From Pseudomonadota bacterium (GTDB lineage: Bacteria > Pseudomonadota > Alphaproteobacteria > JAAXGF01), in contig JADFMW010000005.1 of assembly GCA_022563655.1 (NCBI GenBank), forward strand, positions 1 through 26,638: DNA of 26,638 bases, read 5' to 3'. Positions 20,359-26,638 of this stretch are shown in pieces. The stretch's first letter is position 1; each line of letters starts with the position of its first letter. The position numbers and the translations under genes were made by a program. The notes below the pieces were generated by a model. It worked only from the letters and a program-made list of their open reading frames with translations, had not been told where the DNA came from and did no database searches.

Positions 20359-22809
20359 TCATCCGCGCACGCGCTCGCTCTTGGGGTCGTAGGGCGGGCG
20401 CAGGTGCGCGGTCGCCGGGAAGCGCTCGCGGGCGATCTCGATCTCGTAGCGGCCGCTCTTGATGAACTCGGCGTCGATGACCTCGCCCCCGTTCGCGACG
20501 TAGCCCATGCCCACCGCGCGCCCCAGCAGATGGCCGTAGGAGCCCGAGGTGATGCGGCCGACGATGGCGCCGTCGCGCCAGATCGGCTCGTCGTGGTAGA
20601 GCAACGGCTCGGGGTCGTCGAGGGTGAAGCTCACGAGCCGCCGCCTGAGCCCCTCCTCGCGCTGGCGCAACAGCGCGTCGCGGCCGACGAACGGCGTGTT
20701 CTTGGCGAGCGCCACGGCGAAGCCGAGGCCCGCCTCCAAGGGCGTGTACTCGCCGGTGATGTCGTGGCCCCAGTGACGGTACGCCTTCTCGCTGCGCAGC
20801 GAATCCATGGCGTGATAGCCGGCAAGGCGCGGGCCGAGGTCGCCGCCCGCGGCGACGAGAGCGTCGTAGACTCCGGCGGCGAACTCGGTGGGGATGTACA
20901 GCTCCCAGCCAAGCTCTCCGACATAGGTGATGCGCAGCGCCCGCACCGGAGCGTAGCCGACCTCGATCTCGCGCGCCGTGAGGAAGGGAAAGGCTTCGTT
21001 CGACAGGTCGGTGTCGGTGACGCGCGCCAGCAGCTCGCGTGAGCGCGGCCCCATCAGCCCGATCACCGCGTAGGCCGAGGTCATGTCGGTCAAGCTCACG
21101 CGCGCGTCGGCGGGAATGTTCCGCCTGATCCAGTCGAAGTTGTGCGTCGCCACCGGCGCGCCGGTGACGATGAAGTACGAGTCCGGGGCGAGCCGGGTGA
21201 TGGTGAGATCGGCCTCGATGCCGCCGCGCTCGTTGAGCATCTGGGTGTAGACCACCTTGCCCGGCGCCACGGCGACGTCGCCGGCGCAGATGCCTTGCAG
21301 CACCGCCTCGGCGTCGCGGCCCGCGAGCAGGAACTTGGCGAACGAGGTCTGGTCGAACAGGCCGACCGAGCGGCGCACCGCCATGTGCTCCTCGGCCCAG
21401 TACGGGAACCAGTTCTGGCGGCCGAAGGAATACTCGTACCTCGGCTCGACCCCATCGGGGGCATACCAGTTGGGGCGCTCCCAGCCGGCGACGACGCCGA
21501 AGCACGCGCCGCGCTCCGCGAGCCGGTCGTGCAGCGGCGAGTGGCGCACGCCCCGCGCCGTCTCGGGCTGGCGGAACGGCCAATGCATGGCGTAGAGCAG
21601 GCCCAGGCTCTCGAAGGTGCGGTCGTGCAGGTAGCGGGCGTTGCCCTGGAAGCTGGAGAAGCGCCGGATGTCGACGTCCCACAGGTCCATCGTCGGCGCG
21701 CCCTCGACGATCCACTCGGCGACGGCCTTGCCGGCGCCGCCGGCCGACTGGATGCCGATCGAGTTGAAGCCGGCGGCGACGTAGAAGTTCCTAAGCTCGG
21801 GCGCCTCGCCCAGGATGTAGAGGTTGTCGGGCGTGAAGCTCTCGGGCCCGTTGAAGAACTGGCGCACCTCGGCGGTCTCGAGCACGGGCACGCGGATCAG
21901 AGCGTTCTCCATCAACGGCTCGAATTGCTCCCAATCGTCCTCGAGCTGGAGAAACGAAATGTCGTCGGGAATGCCTCCCATGCCCCACGGCTTGGCGACC
22001 GGCTCGAAGCCGCCGAGCAGGATCTTGCCGGCGTCCTCCTTGACGTAGATGTAGCCGTCGGTGTCGCGCAGGCTCGGCACGTCCGACGCCAGGCCCTCGA
22101 TCGGCTTGGTCACGATGTACATGTGCTCGGCCGCGTGCAGCGGCACAGTCACGCCGCAGCCGCGGCCGATCTCGCGCGCCCACATGCCGCCGCAGTTGAC
22201 CACCGTCTCGCAGGCGATGTCGCCCTCGTCGGTGGCGACGCCGGCGACCGCGCCGTTACGCCGGTGGATCGCCGTGACCTTGGTGTTCTCGATGATGCGG
22301 GCGCCGCCGGCGCGCGCGCCCTTGGCCAGCGCCGCCGTCGTGTCGCTGGGGTTGGTCTGGCCGTCGCGGGGAACGAAGGCCGCGCCGACAAGGTCGTCGG
22401 TGCGCATCAGCGGCCACAGTTCGCCCGCCTCGCTGGGCGTGATGATGAAGACGTCGAGACCGAACGAGCGCGCCATCGAGGCGCTGCGCTTGAGCTCGGT
22501 CATGCGCTCGGCGGTGCGCGCCACGGCGACGGAGCCGTTGCGCTTGAAGCCGGTGGCTTGGCCGGTCTCGGCCTCTAGGGTCTCGTAGAGATCGGCGGTG
22601 TACTGCGCGAGCCGGGTCAGGTTCAGGGTGGCGCGCAGCTGGCCCACCAGCCCGGCCGCGTGCCAGGTGGTGCCGCAGCTCAACGTGCCGCGCTCGAGCA
22701 GCACCACGTCGGTCCAGCCCAGCTTGGTCAGGTGGTAGGCGACGCTGCAGCCGACGATGCCGCCCCCCACGATCACCACGCGCGCCTGCGTCGGCAGATC
22801 CTTGGCCAT
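20359..22809 (-). CDS. Dimethylglycine/sarcosine dehydrogenase-like FAD-folate oxidoreductase
   Basis: The 816-aa protein combines an N-terminal FAD-dependent oxidase domain with C-terminal GcvT-like folate-binding domains, the layout of dimethylglycine and sarcosine dehydrogenases that demethylate N-methylglycines and pass the C1 unit to tetrahydrofolate. The FAD loop VVIVGGGIVGCSVAYHL is at 11-27. TTWHAAGL with H50 matches the histidine that carries covalent flavin in the mammalian enzymes. The middle domain lies near 370-430, the GcvT domain from about 430 to 690 (RNWFPYWAEE, YTQMLNERGGIEADL) and the GcvT C-domain to the end (GRYEIEIARERFP). The substrate is not certain. ATG at 22809. A decayed copy of its 3' end lies at 17659-17830. 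Confidence 0.9.
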   Translation of the reverse strand: MAKDLPTQARVVIVGGGIVGCSVAYHLTKLGWTDVVLLERGTLSCGTTWHAAGLVGQLRATLNLTRLAQYTADLYETLEAETGQATGFKRNGSVAVARTAERMTELKRSASMARSFGLDVFIITPSEAGELWPLMRTDDLVGAAFVPRDGQTNPSDTTAALAKGARAGGARIIENTKVTAIHRRNGAVAGVATDEGDIACETVVNCGGMWAREIGRGCGVTVPLHAAEHMYIVTKPIEGLASDVPSLRDTDGYIYVKEDAGKILLGGFEPVAKPWGMGGIPDDISFLQLEDDWEQFEPLMENALIRVPVLETAEVRQFFNGPESFTPDNLYILGEAPELRNFYVAAGFNSIGIQSAGGAGKAVAEWIVEGAPTMDLWDVDIRRFSSFQGNARYLHDRTFESLGLLYAMHWPFRQPETARGVRHSPLHDRLAERGACFGVVAGWERPNWYAPDGVEPRYEYSFGRQNWFPYWAEEHMAVRRSVGLFDQTSFAKFLLAGRDAEAVLQGICAGDVAVAPGKVVYTQMLNERGGIEADLTITRLAPDSYFIVTGAPVATHNFDWIRRNIPADARVSLTDMTSAYAVIGLMGPRSRELLARVTDTDLSNEAFPFLTAREIEVGYAPVRALRITYVGELGWELYIPTEFAAGVYDALVAAGGDLGPRLAGYHAMDSLRSEKAYRHWGHDITGEYTPLEAGLGFAVALAKNTPFVGRDALLRQREEGLRRRLVSFTLDDPEPLLYHDEPIWRDGAIVGRITSGSYGHLLGRAVGMGYVANGGEVIDAEFIKSGRYEIEIARERFPATAHLRPPYDPKSERVRG

Positions 22810-22869
22810 GCCCTTCTCCGTTCAGCGGCCCGCTCAATTCACCGGCGCGTCACGCCGCGCACGCGCCGG

Positions 22870-23589
22870 CTAGCGCGCGCCGTCTTCGCCCCAGTCGGCC
22901 TCGAGGCCGGCGGCGAGGTTCTCGAGCAGCCCGCGATCGCGAATGTAAAGAGACTTGCCCTTGCGCGTGACCAACCCCTCGGCGACGAGCTGGCTGATGG
23001 CGCGGGTGACGGTCTCGCGCGTGGTGCTCGCTTGACTCGCGATCTCGCGTTGCGCCGGCATCGGCCAGATCACCCACGAGCCGGAACCGGCGGGATCGCG
23101 CTCGGCGAGGCCGAGAAGCTCGATATAGACGCGCTGGACCGCGCCCAGGGTGCTGAGGTCCATGATGCGGTCGTCGCAAGCCCGAATGATGCGCGCCAGC
23201 CGCCGCAGCAGGTGCATGGCCAGCTCCGGGTGGTCGAGCACCAGCTGGTTGAAGGCCGTTGGCGGCATCGTCGCCATCAGGCAGTCCTCGAGCGCGATGA
23301 CCCCCGCCGAGCGTGGTCGGCCGTCGATCGTCGCCAGCTCGCCGAAGTAACCGCCGGCGGCAATCTTGGCGAGGGCGATCTTGCGGCCGCTCAGCGAGTA
23401 GTTGACGATCTGGACCCCGCCCCGGACCACGAAGTAGACGTCGCGGTCTTCGCTGTCCCGGTCGAGGATCTCCGTGTCGGCGGGGTACTCGCGCCAACGG
23501 CACCGCTGAGCGATCTCGCTCAGGGCCTCGGGCGGCAGCTTAGACAACAGGCGAATGCCGTCGAGCCGGCGTGTCGGTTCCTGTGACAT
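22870..23589 (-). CDS. Crp/Fnr-family transcription regulator
   Basis: The 239-aa protein has an N-terminal cyclic-nucleotide-binding beta roll (about 12-115) and a C-terminal winged helix. The phosphate-binding cassette is well preserved: GELATIDG at 83-90 and RPRSA at 91-95, so it may bind cAMP or cGMP. The HTH region MPAQREIASQASTTRETVTR (177-196) matches the Crp recognition-helix pattern. No N-terminal FNR-type cysteine cluster is seen. ATG at 23589 has GGGGAGAT about 7 nt upstream. It ends 60 nt before the dehydrogenase start on the same strand, so the two may be co-transcribed, and is divergent from the Sel1 gene with a 184-nt shared region. Confidence 0.9.
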   Translation of the reverse strand: MSQEPTRRLDGIRLLSKLPPEALSEIAQRCRWREYPADTEILDRDSEDRDVYFVVRGGVQIVNYSLSGRKIALAKIAAGGYFGELATIDGRPRSAGVIALEDCLMATMPPTAFNQLVLDHPELAMHLLRRLARIIRACDDRIMDLSTLGAVQRVYIELLGLAERDPAGSGSWVIWPMPAQREIASQASTTRETVTRAISQLVAEGLVTRKGKSLYIRDRGLLENLAAGLEADWGEDGAR

Positions 23590-23773
23590 CTTGCCGATCT
23601 CCCCGCTCGCGGCGGCCGGCGACACCGCCAGCGCCGCGAAGTGCCTTGAAGATGCCACGGAACGGCGCAAAATGCCTCACAAATCTTGGCGTTCGTTCGG
23701 CTCCAGGCAAAGCTGGCCGTATTTGGCGCATTGGGCTAGGGTGTCGCAACGTCATCCAGGGACTCGAACGGTG

Positions 23774-24349
23774 ATGCGCATCGTGCTCGCGACCGTCGGC
23801 GCTCTCGCCTTCGCGGCTCCCGCGGCAGCCGATCTGTCAACGGGCATAGCCGCCTACCGGCAGGGCGATTACGCGGCGGCGATGCAGGAGGTCCTGCCGC
23901 TGGCCGAACGCGGCGACGCGGAGGCCGAGTACTACGCCGGCGCGATGTACGAGGCCGGCCTGGGGATCGAACAGAGCTACGACAAGGCCGTCGGGTGGTA
24001 CCGCCGGGCGGCCGAGCAAGGACTGGTGATGGCGCAGCACCACCTGGGCGTTCTCTTCGAGACCGGCGAGGGGGTCGGCAAGGATCATGCGCGGGCGATC
24101 GAGTGGTACCTGCGCGCCGCCGAACAGGGCTACGGCCCGGCGCAGAGCAACCTTGCCAGTCTGTACATGAGAGGGGGCTGGGGCCTCGAATCCAACCCCT
24201 TGCTGGCATATGTCTGGTACAACCTGGCCGAGGAACAGGATTTCCCAGGCGCCAAGCGGGAGCGAATGTTCGCCGAGCGATTCCTTTCCCGCGAACAGAT
24301 TTCCGAGGCCGAGAAGCTGGCGCAAGACCGCAAGCGGGCGATGCGCTGA
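23774..24349 (+). CDS. Secreted Sel1-repeat protein
   Basis: The 191-aa product starts with a signal peptide (MRIVLATVGALAFAAPAAAD, cleavage after AAA), so it is probably periplasmic. It contains about three Sel1-like repeats, for example AEYYAGAMYEAGLGIEQSYDK, then AQHHLGVLFETGEGVGKDHA and AQSNLASLYMRGGWG, which stack as alpha-solenoid hairpins and bind other proteins. The C-terminal helix ends in LAQDRKRAMR. Partners are unknown. The start is the ATG at 23774, chosen because it begins the signal peptide; the ribosome-binding site AGGGA is distant and weak. A CBS-domain gene follows 49 nt downstream. Confidence 0.85.
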   Translation: MRIVLATVGALAFAAPAAADLSTGIAAYRQGDYAAAMQEVLPLAERGDAEAEYYAGAMYEAGLGIEQSYDKAVGWYRRAAEQGLVMAQHHLGVLFETGEGVGKDHARAIEWYLRAAEQGYGPAQSNLASLYMRGGWGLESNPLLAYVWYNLAEEQDFPGAKRERMFAERFLSREQISEAEKLAQDRKRAMR

Positions 24350-24398
24350 GTCGCGCGGCGCCGGCGGACGAAGCCGAGGGCCGCAGGAGGAGGGAAAA

Positions 24399-24833
24399 AT
24401 GCACGTTGCGGACATACTCAAGGTCAAGGGAACCGACGTTGTCACCATCGTCCCCGACGAGACCGTGGCGGCAACGGCGCGGCTGTTGAACGCCAAGCGC
24501 ATCGGCGCGATCCTGGTTTGCGACGCCAACGGCAAGGTCGTCGGGGTGATCTCGGAACGCGACATCATCCGCGGCATCGCCGTCAACGGCGAACGCGCGC
24601 TCGACATGCAGGTGCGCGACCTGATGACCAGCGAAGTGATCCCGTGCAAGCCGACCGACACCGTCGCCGAGGTCATGAAGATGATGACCGTGCAGCGCTT
24701 CCGCCACATGCCCGTCATCGAGGACGACGAGCTCAAGGGCATGATCAGCATCGGCGACGTGGTCAAGAACCGCATCGAGGAGACCGAGATGGAGGCCCGC
24801 GCGCTGCGCGACTACGTGCTCGCCAGCCGTTGA
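24399..24833 (+). CDS. Tandem CBS-domain protein
   Basis: The 144-aa protein consists of two CBS motifs and little else: residues about 8-65 (VAATARLLNAKRIGAILVCD, GVISERDIIRG) and about 72-128 (VAEVMKMMTVQRFRHMPVIE, GMISIGDVVKN). Such Bateman modules bind adenosyl ligands such as AMP, ATP, NAD or SAM and act as energy sensors. The stand-alone form must act through a partner that cannot be identified here. ATG at 24399 has AGGAGGAGGG upstream, the strongest ribosome-binding site in this part. It follows the Sel1 gene and is followed 68 nt later by the CoA-transferase subunits. Confidence 0.93.
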   Translation: MHVADILKVKGTDVVTIVPDETVAATARLLNAKRIGAILVCDANGKVVGVISERDIIRGIAVNGERALDMQVRDLMTSEVIPCKPTDTVAEVMKMMTVQRFRHMPVIEDDELKGMISIGDVVKNRIEETEMEARALRDYVLASR

Positions 24834-24901
24834 GGTATGCCGGCCGAGGTTTCCGCGGCACGGCGGCCCATGGCGATGGTTCAACCGTTACGGGTCAAGC
24901 G

Positions 24902-25726
24902 ATGAGCAACGAAGCGCCTTACGTCGATCTCGACGATCTCGTCTCGCGCATCGAGGCCGGGGCGACGCTCGCCGTCCCGCCCGACTACAGCGGCGTGGCG
25001 ATGGCCGCGACGCGCGCGCTGGTGCGCCGCGGCACCGACCGGCTGCACCTCGTCGCCTGCCCGACGAGCGGCCTGCAGGCCGACTTGCTGATCGGCGCCG
25101 GCTGCGTGGCCACGCTCGAGGCGGCGGCGGTCAGCCTCGGCGAGTTCGGCCCGGCGCCGCGCTTCACCGAGGCCGTGCGCTCGGGCGCGATCACGCTCAA
25201 GGACTCGACCTGCCCAGCGATCCACGCCGCCTTGCAGGCGACCGAAAAAGGCGTTCCGTTCCTGCCGCTCAGGGGGATCATCGGCTCCGACGTGCTGCGC
25301 CACCGGAGCGACTGGCGGGTCATCGACAACCCCTTCGGCGCGGGCGACCCGATCGTGCTCCTGCCGGCGTTGGCGCCCGACGTCGCCCTGTTCCACGCCG
25401 CCCTGGGCGACGGTTTCGGCAACGTCTGGATCGGCCGCCGCCGCGAGCTGGTCACCATGGCGCACGCCGCCCGGGCGAGCCTCGTGACGGTCGAGGAAGT
25501 CTACGACGGCGACCTGCTCGCCGACGAGCGCATGGCGGCGGGGACCTTGCCGGCGATCTACGTGACGGCGCTCGCGCGCCAGCCGCGCGGCGCCTGGCCG
25601 CTGGCCTGCGCCGACCACTACCCGCTCGACGCCGCCCATCTCAAGGAATACGCGCGACTCGCACGCAGCGCCGAAGGCTTCTCGCGCTACCTGGCGCGGC
25701 ACGCTCCGCCCCGCGCCGCCGCCTGA
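24902..25726 (+). CDS. CoA-transferase family subunit A (GctA/IpdA-like)
   Basis: The 274-aa protein is the alpha-type subunit of family I CoA-transferases. It shows LVRRGTDRLHLVACPTSG followed by ADLLIGAGCV, the SLGEFGPAPRF loop (E81) and PALAPDVALFHAALGDGFGN. The group includes glutaconate CoA-transferase and IpdAB, which instead hydrolyses a steroid-derived ring CoA ester. ATG at 24902 has only a weak upstream site. It is separated by 4 nt from the beta subunit, so the two form a heteromeric complex from one message. The substrate cannot be read from sequence. Confidence 0.85.
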   Translation: MSNEAPYVDLDDLVSRIEAGATLAVPPDYSGVAMAATRALVRRGTDRLHLVACPTSGLQADLLIGAGCVATLEAAAVSLGEFGPAPRFTEAVRSGAITLKDSTCPAIHAALQATEKGVPFLPLRGIIGSDVLRHRSDWRVIDNPFGAGDPIVLLPALAPDVALFHAALGDGFGNVWIGRRRELVTMAHAARASLVTVEEVYDGDLLADERMAAGTLPAIYVTALARQPRGAWPLACADHYPLDAAHLKEYARLARSAEGFSRYLARHAPPRAAA

Positions 25727-25730
25727 GCCC

Positions 25731-26465
25731 GTGGCGGCGTATCGCGCCGAAGAGCTGCTCATCGCCGTCCTTGCGCGTCTGCTCGACGGCGCGCGCCACG
25801 TCGCGGTCGGCGCCCTGTCCCCCATTCCCGGCACGGCGGCGCTGCTCGCCCGCGCCCTATCCGGCGATTCGATGCGGGTCGCATTGCTGGGCAGCAAACG
25901 CCACAGCGACTTCACCGACGGTGGGCGCGAGCTGTTCGACTGCGCCGCCCAGGGGCGGATCGACACGTTATTCCTCGGCGGCGGGCAGATCGACGGCGAG
26001 GCCAACATCAACCTCGTCGGCAGCGGCGGCTACCCCCGCTCCGAGGTCCGTTTTCCGGGATCGTTCGGCTCCACCTTCCTCTACTACATGATCCCGCGCG
26101 TCATCCTGTTCCGCGCGGAGCACAGCCCGCGGGTGCTGGTGCCCAAGGTCGATTTCGTCAGCGCGCCCGGGGTCGGGCCGGAAGGGGTTTACCGCCGGGG
26201 CGGCCCGGTCGCGCTGGTCACCGGCAGCGCCTCATTCTCGTTCGACCCCGCCCGCCGCCGCTTCCGGCTCGAGAGCGTGCACCCCGGCCGCGGCATCGAC
26301 GAAGTCGTCGCCGCCACCGGCTTCGACTTCGACCGCCCGGCGTCGGCGCCGGTCACCCCCGGACCGTCGCCCGAGATGCTGGCGCTGGTCCGCGGGCCCG
26401 TGCGAGAGCAGATCGGCGAGACGTACCCACAGTTCGCCGCCGCCGTGCTCGACCCGAAGTCGTGA
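25731..26465 (+). CDS. CoA-transferase family subunit B (GctB/IpdB-like), catalytic Glu not evident
   Basis: This 244-aa partner starts at a GTG 4 nt after the alpha subunit stop. The beta-subunit pattern is clear: GRIDTLFLGGGQIDGEANINL near 74-94, then VRFPGSFGS and VLVPKVDFVSAPG. In glutaconate CoA-transferase the catalytic glutamate sits in a VFEAG-like strand before this block. Here the corresponding stretch (RVALLGSKRHSD, 49-60) has no glutamate. This recalls IpdB-type partners and suggests an unusual transferase or a hydrolase rather than a classical transferase. An interspersed palindrome lies 21 nt beyond the stop. Confidence 0.85.
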   Translation: MAAYRAEELLIAVLARLLDGARHVAVGALSPIPGTAALLARALSGDSMRVALLGSKRHSDFTDGGRELFDCAAQGRIDTLFLGGGQIDGEANINLVGSGGYPRSEVRFPGSFGSTFLYYMIPRVILFRAEHSPRVLVPKVDFVSAPGVGPEGVYRRGGPVALVTGSASFSFDPARRRFRLESVHPGRGIDEVVAATGFDFDRPASAPVTPGPSPEMLALVRGPVREQIGETYPQFAAAVLDPKS

Positions 26466-26486
26466 CGGAGGTTTCGAGCGGGGCCT

Positions 26487-26513
26487 TAGCCCGCATTTCT
26501 CACCAGGATGCGG
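26487..26513. repeat. Second copy of the palindromic gene-end repeat
   Basis: Left arm TAGCCCGCAT, the 11-nt loop TTCTCACCAGG and the start of the right arm (ATGCGG) match the element at 11053-11083; the right arm then departs. Like the first copy, it sits directly after a gene. The truncated arm borders the 20-bp inverted repeat that begins at 26520. Confidence 0.7.
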
Positions 26514-26519
26514 TCGTCA

Positions 26520-26616
26520 CGGGGCAGAGACGCCGACAGAGGCCAGGAAACGTGCGCCGCGCGATGCGGCACATCGGGCAAGCGCGTTGACGCAGCCTGT
26601 CGGCGTCTCTGCCCCG
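26520..26616. repeat. 97-bp element with 20-bp perfect inverted repeats
   Basis: The arms 26520-26539 and 26597-26616 are exact reverse complements of 20 bp (first arm begins CGGGGCAGAGACG), enclosing 57 nt that contain a further short GCCGC/GCGGC stem. No reading frame is visible. It may be a miniature inverted-repeat element, a long terminator-like hairpin or a small structured RNA. The remaining 22 bases of the window show nothing recognisable. Confidence 0.7.
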
Positions 26617-26638
26617 CCCGCAGGGTCGCGGCGGGGGG

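Noticed and set aside
21142..22578. A 478-codon plus-strand frame opposite the dehydrogenase
   Set aside because: Antisense by-product; the minus strand has the FAD and GcvT motifs.

Overview
The window is about 26.6 kb of GC-rich DNA, and almost every gene carries strong G/C third-position bias. Hopanoid synthesis genes, a sarcosine/dimethylglycine-dehydrogenase-like oxidoreductase, DM13 and Sel1 proteins and an IS1595-type transposon point to an alphaproteobacterium, probably Rhodospirillales-like. That is inference from gene content; there is no rRNA gene here to confirm it.

Left half (about 0.3-12.8 kb): a hopanoid and isoprenoid region. On the minus strand are a ketopantoate-reductase-like gene, a cyclophilin-like protein and hpnM. 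Divergent from hpnM, ispH and hpnH run rightwards. They meet a leftward operon dxs - shc (hpnF) - hpnG, with hpnH and hpnG overlapping tail to tail by 27 nt. A sugar/choline-type nucleotidyltransferase and one long gene that fuses HpnC to HpnD follow on the minus strand. DXS and IspH are the first and last enzymes of the MEP pathway. HpnD and HpnC turn farnesyl diphosphate into hydroxysqualene, SHC cyclises squalene, and HpnH and HpnG attach and trim the adenosyl side chain. The region therefore covers precursor supply, cyclisation and side-chain extension. hpnE, needed between hydroxysqualene and squalene, is not in the window.

Middle (about 13-16 kb): a RimK-type ATP-grasp ligase, a VOC-fold protein and a PLP-dependent threonine-synthase-like enzyme.

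Accessory island (about 16.0-20.3 kb): an MT-A70 adenine methyltransferase with a small DNA-binding-like partner, a DUF4258/DUF2283 pair, a decayed C-terminal fragment of the nearby dehydrogenase, and a complete IS1595-family element. The element has 24-bp terminal inverted repeats (23/24 matching), an 8-bp target duplication, a transposase and two or three passenger ORFs, one with a HEPN-type RNxxxH motif. A DM13 protein whose start codon is out of frame with its membrane segment follows. Several small genes in the island look frameshifted near their starts, suggesting decay or relaxed selection.

Right end (20.3-26.6 kb): a two-domain FAD/folate dehydrogenase, a Crp/Fnr regulator, a secreted Sel1-repeat protein, a tandem-CBS protein and a two-subunit CoA-transferase-family enzyme. 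The window ends in a palindromic repeat and a 97-bp inverted-repeat element.

A recurring feature is short intergenic tandem repeats with unrelated units of 11, 12, 17, 18 and 21 bp. Four lie at gene borders and can affect spacing or promoters, including those of ispH and hpnH.
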